A stretch of 43,131 bases of DNA, taken from positions 1-43,131 of the forward strand of contig CACFAG010000009.1 of the NCBI GenBank assembly GCA_902564235.1, read 5' to 3'. Under the pieces are notes generated by a model. That model had not been told where the DNA came from. It ran no database searches and saw only the letters and a list, made by a program, of their open reading frames with translations. Within the stretch, counting starts at the first letter, position 1, and each line of letters opens with the position of its first letter. Shown one piece after another: positions 29,091-38,247 of the stretch. The DNA is from an uncultured Prochlorococcus sp. (GTDB taxonomy: Bacteria; Cyanobacteriota; Cyanobacteriia; PCC-6307; Cyanobiaceae). The position numbers and the translations under genes are program-made.

Positions 29091-29585
29091 ATGAATATTT
29101 TGAAAAATCTCTTTTTATTTAATAAAAAATCTGAAAAAAATAAAGAATTTAGTCCTGGGTTGGTTGACAAATATTTAGAAATTGCAAAGTTAGTAAAAGA
29201 AGCAAGAATTCAACAAAATCTTACAATTCAAGAATTGTCATACATTTCTAAAATCCCTGAACGAATAATAAACTCTATTGAAAATAATAATAAAAGTATT
29301 AGGCCAGAGTATCCTTTTATCAGATCTATATTAATAAAATTAGAGGAATGCTTAGGATTAAAAAAAAATACATTATTAAATTTAGCAGTTAAAGAAAGAA
29401 AAATTTTAAAGAAAAAGGGAAAGGATTTTATGTTCAGGAAATTCGATCTAATCAATACATGGCAAGGAAGTCTTTTGTATCTTTTTGTATTAGTCCTTAC
29501 TATATTTATATTAAAGAGATATTTTATTTTAAATGTAAATGTTATAGAGATTCAAAATATTGAAAATCAAATAATTGATAAATAA
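29091..29585 (+). CDS. RodZ-like membrane protein with N-terminal helix-turn-helix
   Basis: This 164-residue protein carries a Cro/C1-type HTH of the RodZ class at about 34-100, with ARIQQNLTIQELSYISKIPERIINSIENNN followed by the usual YPFIRSILIKLEECLGL. A basic stretch (KERKILKKKGKDFMFRKF) precedes one transmembrane helix at about 133-149 and only about 15 extracytoplasmic residues. Full RodZ proteins continue with a periplasmic domain, absent here. RodZ links MreB filaments to the wall in rods; here it might instead be a membrane-tethered regulator. It converges with malQ, with two bases between stops. Confidence 0.75.
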   Translation: MNILKNLFLFNKKSEKNKEFSPGLVDKYLEIAKLVKEARIQQNLTIQELSYISKIPERIINSIENNNKSIRPEYPFIRSILIKLEECLGLKKNTLLNLAVKERKILKKKGKDFMFRKFDLINTWQGSLLYLFVLVLTIFILKRYFILNVNVIEIQNIENQIIDK

Positions 29586-29587
29586 TT

Positions 29588-31117
29588 TTAAGAATATCTA
29601 TTTAGAGTTCTCCCAAAATTATTTCCTAGCTCACTAAACATTTTTATATTATTTTCTATTTCTTCTAGAGGACGATTTAACTTCCATTTCCAGTTATTTT
29701 TTGTAGTTCCAGGTTTGTTTAATCTACTTGAATCGTCAAGAGATAATAGATCTTGTAATGGAGCGATAAAGAGATTAGCATTAGTCTCCATGCCAACTTC
29801 TATTAAATCCCATGAAGGATTTTCTGAAAATTTATACTCATCTTTTATTCTTTTTTGGGATTCAAAATCTAAATTTTCCCACCATGAAACAGAAGTAGAG
29901 TTGTCGTGAGTACCTGTATAAACAACCCAATTTTCTCCTTTAATATTCTTAGGTAAATAAGGATTGTCTTCATTACCATCAAAAGCAAATTGTAATATTT
30001 TCATGCCAGGCAGTTCAAAATTTTCCCTTAATTTCTCTACATCAGGAGTTATTACTCCGAGATCCTCCGCAATAATTGGTAAATAGTTACTCCCTAGATC
30101 CTTTTTTACTTTTTTTAATAGTGTTCTTCCTGGAGAATTTATCCATTTTCCAATAATGGCTGATTTAGAACTGCCATTAACTCTCCAGTAACCCGCCAAA
30201 CCCCTGAAATGATCAAATCTCAATATGTCCACAAGTTCAAATTGCCTTTGAAATCTTTTTCTCCACCAATCGAAATTAGTCTTCTTATGTTTTGACCAAA
30301 AGTAAGTTGGGGTACCCCATAATTGTCCTGTTGATGAAAAATAATCAGGTGGAACACCACTTTGAAAGATTAATTCCCCATTTTTAAAAATTGAAAATAA
30401 TGATTTATTACTCCATACATCTGCACTGTCTCTGGAGACATAAAAAGGCAAATCTCCTATCAGCTTAATATTTCTTGATTTTGCAAAGTTTTTAATGACA
30501 CTCCATTGCTCATCAAGATGCCACTGTATTAATTTTTTAATAAGTATCTCTTCACTTTTTTTCTTAATCCACGATTTTAAAAACCTTTTATTTTTTATTT
30601 TAAATTCTTGAGGCCATTCCCACCAAGGCAACATATTAAATTCCTCTCTGATAACAACAAATAATGCATAATCCTCAACCCAAGAATTCCTTCTGATCCA
30701 TTTGTTAAAATTAATTTTTCTTTCTTCAGATTGTGAACTCCAACCTTGCAAAAGGAGGAGACCTAATCTTTTTGTTAAGTCATCCGCAATATCAAAATCA
30801 AAATGATCCTTATTCTGATTTGTTGGACCTAGATCCTCTTTATTTGAAATGAAGATAAAACCTTTTTCGATTAAATCATCTTTATCCAAAAACCATGGGT
30901 TTAGTGCAAAACTAGATGGGGAACTATATGGAGAACCTGTAGAGTCAGTAGGTGTAAGAGGTAAAAATTGCCAGTATTCAATTCCATACTTATGAAGTTT
31001 TTTAATCCACTCTTTAGCTCCTCTACCAAAAGTTCCACATACTCTTCCGCCCGGAATACATGTTGGATGCATAAGTATACCTAATGACTTTCTTGCAATA
31101 ATTGAATCTATAGGCAT
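29588..31117 (-). CDS. malQ: 4-alpha-glucanotransferase (amylomaltase, GH77)
   Basis: This 509-residue GH77 enzyme disproportionates malto-oligosaccharides during glycogen turnover. The catalytic segments are RFDHFRG with nucleophile Asp302, IIAEDLGVITPDV with the acid/base Glu, and TGTHDNST with the stabilising Asp. N-terminal GILMHPTCIPGGRVCGTFG and LPLTPTDSTGSPYSS are typical substrate-channel elements. Length matches bacterial and plant-plastid DPE1-type enzymes. It is divergent from prs across 245 bases. Confidence 0.95.
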   Translation of the reverse strand: MPIDSIIARKSLGILMHPTCIPGGRVCGTFGRGAKEWIKKLHKYGIEYWQFLPLTPTDSTGSPYSSPSSFALNPWFLDKDDLIEKGFIFISNKEDLGPTNQNKDHFDFDIADDLTKRLGLLLLQGWSSQSEERKINFNKWIRRNSWVEDYALFVVIREEFNMLPWWEWPQEFKIKNKRFLKSWIKKKSEEILIKKLIQWHLDEQWSVIKNFAKSRNIKLIGDLPFYVSRDSADVWSNKSLFSIFKNGELIFQSGVPPDYFSSTGQLWGTPTYFWSKHKKTNFDWWRKRFQRQFELVDILRFDHFRGLAGYWRVNGSSKSAIIGKWINSPGRTLLKKVKKDLGSNYLPIIAEDLGVITPDVEKLRENFELPGMKILQFAFDGNEDNPYLPKNIKGENWVVYTGTHDNSTSVSWWENLDFESQKRIKDEYKFSENPSWDLIEVGMETNANLFIAPLQDLLSLDDSSRLNKPGTTKNNWKWKLNRPLEEIENNIKMFSELGNNFGRTLNRYS

Positions 31118-31141
31118 GTTTTAAATATATTTTGATTCTTT

Positions 31142-31154
31142 ACACTTAAAGTGT
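31142..31154. repeat. Palindrome in the malQ-prs gap
   Basis: ACACTT and AAGTGT flank a central A, giving a perfect 13-base palindrome 25 bases upstream of the malQ start. It could be an operator for malQ or prs. In such AT-rich DNA, single palindromes of this size can be chance. Confidence 0.3.
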
Positions 31155-31275
31155 TTTTAATTCTCTAAATTCAACCATATACAAAATTTTTTTAATTGAC
31201 AAATATCTTTCCTAGTTTTTAAGTCTGGATAAATATAATTCTGATTTTTAATCAACAATTTCTTGCTTAATTGAT

Positions 31276-31303
31276 TTGACTTTTGAAAAGAACTATTTAT
31301 TAT
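31276..31303 (+). promoter_or_regulatory. Putative prs promoter
   Basis: TTGACT (31276-31281), then 16 bases, then TATTAT (31298-31303), gives a plausible vegetative promoter with a leader of about 50 bases to the GTG at 31363. The rest of the 245-base malQ-prs gap holds a palindrome at 31142 and AT-rich DNA; I see no small gene in it. Confidence 0.4.
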
Positions 31304-31362
31304 CTTTTGCGAAATTCACATAAACGACTACGATAAGAATATAGTTTTATGGTGCAAAATTC

Positions 31363-32358
31363 GTGACAAGTTTTATCACGGCAATGCAGAGTAAAGAATC
31401 AAACTTTAATCTAACTAACAGTAGGTTAAGGTTGGTAAGCGGGACAACGAATCCTAAATTAGCTGAAGAAATTGCATCATACTTAGGGATTGAAAATGTA
31501 CCTTTGATATCCAAAAGATTTGCAGATGGAGAACTTTATGTTCAGATTCAGCAATCTATTAGAGGTTGTGATGTATTCCTCATACAACCTACATGCGCTC
31601 CTGTAAACGATAGTTTAATGGAGCTGATGATAATGGTTGACGCATGCAAAAGAGCGTCTGCAAGACAAATAACGGCTGTAATCCCCTATTTTGGATATGC
31701 AAGGGCAGATAGGAAGACCTCAGGAAGAGAGTCTATAACTGCAAAATTAACTGCCAATTTACTAGAGAAATCAGGAGTTGATAGAGTTTTAGCGATGGAC
31801 TTACATTCGGCTCAAATACAAGGCTACTTTGATATACCATGCGATCATATTTACGGTTCACCGGTATTAATTGATTATTTAGAAACTTTAAATCTAGAGC
31901 AAGTAGTAGTAGTCTCCCCCGATGTAGGTGGGGTTGCAAGAGCAAGAGCATTTGCAAAATTAATGAAAGATGCTCCCTTGGCTATAATTGATAAAAGAAG
32001 ATCGGCCCATAATATAGCTGAAAGTTTAACCGTGATTGGAGAAGTAAAAGGTAAAACGGCTATTCTTATTGACGATATGATAGATACTGGCGGCACAATT
32101 TGTTCTGGAGCTAATTTACTAAAAAAAGAGGGAGCTAATAGAATATTTGCATGTGCCTCACATGCTGTATTTTCTCCGCCTTCTTATGAAAGATTAAGTA
32201 CTAAGGATTTATTCGAACAAGTTATTGTTACTAATAGCATCCCAGTTGTTTTTAAAGATAATTTCCCACAGTTAAAAGTTCTTTCTGTTGCGAATATGCT
32301 TGGAGAAGCTATTTGGAGAATACACGAAGAAAGTTCCGTTAGTTCTATGTTTAGGTAA
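31363..32358 (+). CDS. prs: Ribose-phosphate pyrophosphokinase
   Basis: This 331-residue enzyme makes PRPP from ribose-5-phosphate and ATP for purine, pyrimidine, His, Trp and NAD synthesis. Marks are FADGELYVQIQQSIRG, AVIPYFGYARADRK, the divalent-metal DLHSAQIQGYF, and the PRPP-binding loop LIDDMIDTGGTICSGANLL near 236-254. The GTG at 31363 gives MTSFITAMQSKE, whose MTSF opening I recall from related cyanobacterial proteins. The internal ATG at 31384 would remove only seven residues and is the alternative start. Confidence 0.96.
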   Translation: MTSFITAMQSKESNFNLTNSRLRLVSGTTNPKLAEEIASYLGIENVPLISKRFADGELYVQIQQSIRGCDVFLIQPTCAPVNDSLMELMIMVDACKRASARQITAVIPYFGYARADRKTSGRESITAKLTANLLEKSGVDRVLAMDLHSAQIQGYFDIPCDHIYGSPVLIDYLETLNLEQVVVVSPDVGGVARARAFAKLMKDAPLAIIDKRRSAHNIAESLTVIGEVKGKTAILIDDMIDTGGTICSGANLLKKEGANRIFACASHAVFSPPSYERLSTKDLFEQVIVTNSIPVVFKDNFPQLKVLSVANMLGEAIWRIHEESSVSSMFR

Positions 32359-32367
32359 TCAAGATAA

Positions 32368-32808
32368 TCATTTTTTGCTTTCATTTATAAGTTGCTTTAA
32401 CCTTTTTTCATAATCTTTCTTTATCTTATCTGGAATGCTTTCAGGACAAATATTAAGTGCACTTCCAACAATTTGAAATGTGCCTGCATTATATAATTTT
32501 TTTTCATCTAGTTTTTCATTTCCTAATTCTTTAATAACCCCTCCATGTTTGCCGATTATTACATTTGCAAAGGTAGCACTAGCAATGCCGAGACCTTTAC
32601 CAAAATCTACTTCAGCTTTTGAGGCTATACAAAGATAGGAAGCACCCATTTGTCGATACAGAAAGAGATCTTTTTCAGAAGCAGCAATTAGATTTTTTTC
32701 TGCATTGCTTGATTTATTTATTGTATTAATCTCAAAAATCGTAAAGGGTAATATGAAGCAAAAACCAAACAATTTAAGAATTCCTTTTGAATTAAATTTA
32801 ATATTCAT
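32368..32808 (-). CDS. Exported or membrane-anchored cyanobacterial protein of unknown function
   Basis: Starting at the ATG at 32808 gives 146 residues; a TTG one codon upstream is possible but less likely. A basic N-terminus and a hydrophobic core (about residues 10-26) make a signal peptide or anchor. The mature part contains LFLYRQMGASYLCIASKAEVDFGKGLGIASATFANVIIGKHGG and ends with a Lys-rich helix (PDKIKKDYEKRLKQLINESKK). Two Cys are present outside the signal. I recognise it only as a conserved picocyanobacterial family. It converges with prs nine bases away. Confidence 0.7.
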   Translation of the reverse strand: MNIKFNSKGILKLFGFCFILPFTIFEINTINKSSNAEKNLIAASEKDLFLYRQMGASYLCIASKAEVDFGKGLGIASATFANVIIGKHGGVIKELGNEKLDEKKLYNAGTFQIVGSALNICPESIPDKIKKDYEKRLKQLINESKK

Positions 32809-32870
32809 CAACTAGTAATATTTATTATCAAGATAACACTTTCATTTTTAATATTAATTGAAAAAAGTAC

Positions 32871-33410
32871 TTACTTAATAATTTTTATTTCGTGATGATT
32901 CTCCACTATTTTTAGTTTATTTTTGTTCCATGAATATATAACCCTAAACCTATAATTATCGGAATCTACAAGTCTTGTATGTTCAACTATATACCAATCT
33001 TTGTAAGAAGATTCAAATATCATTTCGTGTTCGTCGATTTGCTTAATATTTGAAATCCCTTCTTCATCGCTTAAATAAAAATTTCCCCTCATAAGCTGGT
33101 GGCCTTTTAAACATGCATGCATTTCTCCTCGTTCTTTATATTGGGGATTTTCATCAAAAAAATTATATTTTTTATCTGGGTACCAAGTGAATTTATAATG
33201 TGACTCCCATTCGGATTGATTCTTAAGAGCTTTAATATTTATATTCATACATAAATGATAAGTTTTTTGTTCTTCATCAAGAAAATAAGTTCTATTAGAT
33301 TTCCATAATCCAATATTTCTTGAAAACCACCTCTTTAAATTACTATTTAAATTAATTTCTGGTGGGTTTTCACCAAAATTTAGTTTTTTATTGTGATTAA
33401 TAGCAACCAT
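32871..33410 (-). CDS. Lipocalin-like protein resembling CpeS/CpcS bilin lyases
   Basis: This 179-residue protein begins its domain with FSRNIGLWKSNRTYFL, which recalls the FF..S.G.W.S.R opening of CpeS/CpcS phycobiliprotein lyases. It continues with beta-rich segments (THYLCMNINIKAL-like, HYKFTWYP, GEMHACLKGHQLMRGNFYLSD, EHEMIFESSYKDWYIVEHTRLVDSDNYRFRVIYSW). The last stretch matches the end of the lyase beta-barrel (R..R....W). The match is by eye and modest; a general lipocalin of the DUF3598 type is the alternative. No phycobiliprotein gene lies nearby. It is divergent from sasA. Confidence 0.6.
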   Translation of the reverse strand: MVAINHNKKLNFGENPPEINLNSNLKRWFSRNIGLWKSNRTYFLDEEQKTYHLCMNINIKALKNQSEWESHYKFTWYPDKKYNFFDENPQYKERGEMHACLKGHQLMRGNFYLSDEEGISNIKQIDEHEMIFESSYKDWYIVEHTRLVDSDNYRFRVIYSWNKNKLKIVENHHEIKIIK

Positions 33411-33504
33411 ATATAAATAAGTCCTATTTATTTCATAGCTTATCTGTAAAATAAAAAAATATATCTTAATGTGTTCATAAGGATTAACAGCTTTTCAACA
33501 CTTC

Positions 33505-33510
33505 AGAGGA
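33505..33510 (+). promoter_or_regulatory. Ribosome binding site that supports the TTG start of sasA
   Basis: AGAGGA lies six bases before the TTG at 33517. This spacing, and the conserved N-terminus that follows, argue for the non-ATG start. Confidence 0.6.
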
Positions 33511-33516
33511 AAACAT

Positions 33517-34635
33517 TTGAATGATAAAAGAGAGTTAAAATTAATACTTGTAGCAGCTAGAAATCAACTTTCTAGCGGTGATATTAAGTCCTTGATAGCT
33601 TATTTAGAATCAGATGATTGTGAATTTGAGATATCTCTTCAGATTTCTGAGCCTACAGAACAACCAGAATTACTTGAATTACATAGATTAGTTGCTATTC
33701 CTGCCCTTATAAAGATTTCCCCGGCTCCAAAGCAAATATTTGCTGGAAGTAATATTTTTTCTCAGTTGCAGAAATGGACACCAAGGTGGTCACAAGAAGG
33801 CTTAACAAAAAATCTTGGGATTAATTTGCAGCCATCCAAAATCGATTCAATCAGAACTCAGAAAGAATTTCTTTTGGAAGATGAACTTCTTGTTTTAAGA
33901 CAAGAGAATGAGACATTAACAAAAAGAATAGAATCTCAAGAAAGATTATTAAGAATGGTCGCGCATGAATTAAGAACTCCGTTAACTGCAGCCACTCTGG
34001 CCGTTCAGAGTCAAAAACTTGGACAAATAGATATTTCAAAATTACAAGAGGTAATCAAAAGACGTCTAGAAGAAATTGAACTCTTATCTCAGGATCTTTT
34101 AGAGGTTGGAACAACTAAATGGGAAGCTTTATTTAATCCTCAGAAAATTGATTTAGGCAATATTAGTGCTGAAGTAATACTCGAATTAGAAAAATTCTGG
34201 AGATTGAGAAATATTGAAATTGATACAGATATTCCATCTGATCTGCCAAGTGTATTTGCAGATCAAAGAAGAATGAGGCAAGTATTTTTAAATTTAATTG
34301 AAAACGCTATTAAATTTTCTAGAGATTTGGGATCTATAAAAATTACTATGATTCACAAGACAAATCAATGGGTTGAAATAACAATTTGTGACAAAGGGGC
34401 AGGTATTCCTTTAAGCGAACAAAAAAGAATTTTTCTAGATAGAGTTAGGCTTCCACAGACTTCTGAAGGAACTTCAGGATTTGGCATAGGTTTATCAGTA
34501 TGCAGAAGAATAGTAGAAGTGCATGGAGGAAGAATATGGGTCGTATCTGAAATTGGTGTAGGTTCATGCTTCCATTTCACAGTGCCTGTGTGGCAAGGAC
34601 AAAACAAAGAGCAACAATACTTGACGAAAGGCTAG
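33517..34635 (+). CDS. sasA: Circadian output histidine kinase SasA
   Basis: This 372-residue protein has a KaiB-like thioredoxin-fold sensor domain (about 8-100, ending in [13 protein letters not shown]), a linker with a predicted coiled coil, a HisKA dimerisation domain with His150 in [11 protein letters not shown], and a HATPase_c domain. The latter shows N box [10 protein letters not shown]1 DKGAGIP and G2 [11 protein letters not shown]. SasA binds KaiC and phosphorylates the response regulator RpaA, carrying timing to transcription. Prochlorococcus is known to lack KaiA, so SasA would work with a reduced KaiBC timer. The start is TTG. Confidence 0.95.
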   Translation: MNDKRELKLILVAARNQLSSGDIKSLIAYLESDDCEFEISLQISEPTEQPELLELHRLVAIPALIKISPAPKQIFAGSNIFSQLQKWTPRWSQEGLTKNLGINLQPSKIDSIRTQKEFLLEDELLVLRQENETLTKRIESQERLLRMVAHELRTPLTAATLAVQSQKLGQIDISKLQEVIKRRLEEIELLSQDLLEVGTTKWEALFNPQKIDLGNISAEVILELEKFWRLRNIEIDTDIPSDLPSVFADQRRMRQVFLNLIENAIKFSRDLGSIKITMIHKTNQWVEITICDKGAGIPLSEQKRIFLDRVRLPQTSEGTSGFGIGLSVCRRIVEVHGGRIWVVSEIGVGSCFHFTVPVWQGQNKEQQYLTKG

Positions 34636-34676
34636 CCTTACTCTTAGTTTTTAATAAGCTGTTAAGCTAATTTCTA

Positions 34677-34749
34677 GGCCCCATCGTCTAGAGGCCTAGG
34701 ACACCTCCCTTTCACGGAGGCGACAGGGGTTCGAATCCCCTTGGGGCTA
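34677..34749 (+). tRNA. trnE: tRNA-Glu (anticodon UUC)
   Basis: The 73-base cloverleaf is complete and CCA is not encoded. The acceptor arm GGCCCCA pairs with TGGGGCT, with a G-U pair at 1-72 and A73, as in plastid tRNA-Glu. The anticodon stem CCTCC/GGAGG encloses loop CTTTCAC with anticodon TTC. The T arm is AGGGG TTCGAAT CCCCT. Besides translation, this tRNA donates glutamate for tetrapyrrole (chlorophyll, haem, corrin) synthesis through glutamyl-tRNA reductase. It lies 41 bases after sasA. Confidence 0.97.
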
Positions 34750-34760
34750 TTAATTTAAAT

Positions 34761-35303
34761 TTATATGAATCTTTTTGATGATTTTGCTTGCCTATCTACG
34801 GCAATTAAATTTTCTGAAAGATCCTTTTTCAATCTTTTCTCAATCATACCTATTGGCATCCACTGACAACCTTGAACGGTAAGATCATAAATTAATGAAT
34901 TTTTTGAAGTATTCTTAATTTTTTGTATTTTCCAACTACCTTCAAATTTCCTGAAATCTCCTTTTATCAAATTAAATTTTAAGAGGCCAAGTTCCTTATC
35001 TTCAAATAAGTCGATTGTTACTTCAGCTGAAAATTTCATGCCAAGAAAATCCTGAGCCCCAACTTGTTTAAGGTGGACATTATTTTCATTCTGAAATATT
35101 TTTTTGCTTGATAAAAGATTTGGTATGTAGAGATTCAACCTATCATAATCTGTTAAAACACTCCACAAAGAATCGAAACTTGCAGAAGTTGTAAGTTGAG
35201 CTGCCAGGCGTCTTGTTCCGCCAGAAAGTTTTTCCATCGTCTGCTCAATTGTCCTGAAATCATTTCCTTTATTTTGATTCATTGATTCTTGAGGATTTTT
35301 CAT
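34761..35303 (-). CDS. SRPBCC/START-like ligand-binding protein (COQ10 or cyclase-dehydrase type)
   Basis: This 180-residue soluble protein has the helix-grip fold pattern of polyketide-cyclase/COQ10-like proteins: LTTSASFDSLWSVLTDYDRLNLYIPNLLSSKKI (about 37-70), QVGAQDFLGMKFSAEVTIDL, then GDFRKFEGSWKIQ, and a C-terminal amphipathic helix (IGMIEKRLKKDLSENLIAVDRQA). Such proteins bind lipids, quinones or pigments in a hydrophobic cavity; the ligand is unknown. An internal Met near residue 24 is an alternative start. It converges with tRNA-Glu and is divergent from petH. Confidence 0.8.
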   Translation of the reverse strand: MKNPQESMNQNKGNDFRTIEQTMEKLSGGTRRLAAQLTTSASFDSLWSVLTDYDRLNLYIPNLLSSKKIFQNENNVHLKQVGAQDFLGMKFSAEVTIDLFEDKELGLLKFNLIKGDFRKFEGSWKIQKIKNTSKNSLIYDLTVQGCQWMPIGMIEKRLKKDLSENLIAVDRQAKSSKRFI

Positions 35304-35432
35304 ACAATGAATTTTTTAATTAGATAAATTTATTTCTGTGTAACTATACTGATAAAAACAACAAATACTGAAAAATAAAAATAATTTCATCTATTTATTC
35401 CGATCTCAAAACGTAACCATTTTTGTAAAATA

Positions 35433-35454
35433 ACTACAAATTAAACTACAAATT
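35433..35454. repeat. Direct repeat in the petH promoter region
   Basis: ACTACAAATT occurs at 35433-35442 and again at 35445-35454, so the repeat step is 12 bases, near one helical turn. It abuts GATAAT (35455-35460), a possible -10 element, which places it where an activator would bind. Confidence 0.5.
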
Positions 35455-35460
35455 GATAAT
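35455..35460 (+). promoter_or_regulatory. Possible petH -10 element
   Basis: TGATAAT ends at 35460. The ribosome binding site AAGGAAA is at 35469-35475 and the ATG at 35484, so the leader would be short. There is no consensus -35; the tandem repeat occupies that position. Confidence 0.4.
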
Positions 35461-35480
35461 CTTTTATAAAGGAAATCTAA

Positions 35481-36648
<1,168 letters not shown>

Positions 36649-36721
36649 ACTTTTTGGTTTAGACACAATATGTAGCTAATATTTGAAAAAAAGAGGATTT
36701 TAAATAAAGAATACTAAAAAT

Positions 36722-38245
36722 ATGCCTTCAACTTTAAGTAATCCTCTAAGATTAGGTTTACGGCAGGAAAGAGTAATATCTCCACAATGCTTAGTAATAT
36801 TTGGTGCTAGTGGAGACCTTACTCATAGAAAATTAATACCAGCCTTATTCGAACTGTATTTGCAAAGAAGAATTCCTAGTGAATTTGGAATAGTTGGTTG
36901 TGCGAGAAGAACTTGGAATGATAATGAGTTTAGAGAAAAGATGAAAGTAAAGCTATCAAATCAAATATCCGGTAAAGAAAAGGAGTGGGAACAATTTTCT
37001 AATTATCTTTTCTATGAACCAGTTGACTTACAACAAAGTGATCATGTAGTAAGGCTTTCTAGAAGATTAAATCAAATTGATAAAACACAAGCTACTCATG
37101 GGAATAGAACATTTTATTTATCAGTATCTCCGAATTTCTATGCAAGTGGATGTAAAGCTCTTAAGGGAGCTGGCCTTTTAGATGATCCTAAAAAAAGTCG
37201 TTTAGTTATTGAAAAACCTTTTGGAAGAGATTATTCAAGTGCAAAAAAATTGAATAAGATAGTTCAAAGTTGCGCTGAAGAAAGTCAGATTTATAGGATT
37301 GATCATTATTTAGGTAAAGAGACAGTTCAGAATATTCTTGTTTTGAGGTTTGCTAACACTATTTTTGAACCAATCTGGAACAGAAATTATATATCAAGTG
37401 TTCAAATTACTTCATCTGAAACAGTAGGTGTTGAAGATAGGGCAGGTTATTACGAAAGCTCAGGTGCTTTAAGGGATATGCTTCAAAATCATATGACTCA
37501 AATGCTTGCTGTTACTGCTATGGAACCTCCTGGAAAGTTTGAACCAGAAGCAATAAGAAATGAAAAAGCTAAGGTTCTTCAAGCTTCAAAACTTGCTGAC
37601 GAAAATGAACCATGGAATTGTTGCATAAGAGGTCAATATGGAGAGGGAGGAAATATTTCACAACGACTCAAAGGATATAGGCAGGAAGATGGTGTTAATT
37701 GTAATAGCACAACAGAAACTTATATTGCGACAAAAGTTTTCGTTGATAACTGGCGTTGGCAAGGGGTTCCTTTTTATTTGAGAACAGGTAAAAGACTACC
37801 TAAAAGACTTGGAGAAATAGTCTTGACTTTCAAAGACGTTCCTGTTCATTTATTTGAATCAACAATAATAAATCCTTCTCCAAATCAACTTATTCTTAGA
37901 ATTCAGCCAAATGAAGGTGCTACTTTCAAATTTGAGGTAAAATCTCCCGGTTCTGGAATGAAATCAAGACCTGTTGAGATGGAATTTTCTTATGATGAAT
38001 CATTTGGAGAACCCTCAGATGAAGGCTATGTAAGATTATTAGCAGATGCAATGCTTTCTGACCCAACCTTATTTACTCGAAGTGATGAAGTAGAGGCCGC
38101 TTGGAAACTTTATACTCCATTAATAGAATTGATGGACAATTCTCCTTGGAAATTACCTATTTATAATTATGAATCTATGACGTGGGGACCTCCTGAGTCT
38201 GATCAATTAATTTCAAAAGATAATATTTTCTGGCGTAGACCTTAA
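36722..38245 (+). CDS. zwf: Glucose-6-phosphate 1-dehydrogenase
   Basis: This 507-residue enzyme opens the oxidative pentose phosphate pathway, making NADPH in the dark. The coenzyme-binding GASGDLTHRKL is at about 29-39, the active-site RIDHYLGKETVQN near 195, and EKPFGRD precedes it. The C-terminal half includes PFYLRTGKRLPKR. The nearest AGAGGA is about 30 bases upstream of the ATG, and a TAA at 36701 blocks any upstream in-frame start. opcA follows two bases after the stop, so the two are translated from one RNA. Confidence 0.97.
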   Translation: MPSTLSNPLRLGLRQERVISPQCLVIFGASGDLTHRKLIPALFELYLQRRIPSEFGIVGCARRTWNDNEFREKMKVKLSNQISGKEKEWEQFSNYLFYEPVDLQQSDHVVRLSRRLNQIDKTQATHGNRTFYLSVSPNFYASGCKALKGAGLLDDPKKSRLVIEKPFGRDYSSAKKLNKIVQSCAEESQIYRIDHYLGKETVQNILVLRFANTIFEPIWNRNYISSVQITSSETVGVEDRAGYYESSGALRDMLQNHMTQMLAVTAMEPPGKFEPEAIRNEKAKVLQASKLADENEPWNCCIRGQYGEGGNISQRLKGYRQEDGVNCNSTTETYIATKVFVDNWRWQGVPFYLRTGKRLPKRLGEIVLTFKDVPVHLFESTIINPSPNQLILRIQPNEGATFKFEVKSPGSGMKSRPVEMEFSYDESFGEPSDEGYVRLLADAMLSDPTLFTRSDEVEAAWKLYTPLIELMDNSPWKLPIYNYESMTWGPPESDQLISKDNIFWRRP

Positions 38246-38247
38246 AA

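Noticed and set aside
31196..31239. TTGACA and TATAAT in the malQ-prs gap as one promoter
   Set aside because: They are 32 bases apart, far from the 16-18 expected; a better pair lies downstream.
35425..35437. NtcA-like site GTA...TAC upstream of petH
   Set aside because: The spacer is seven bases, whereas the NtcA consensus needs eight.
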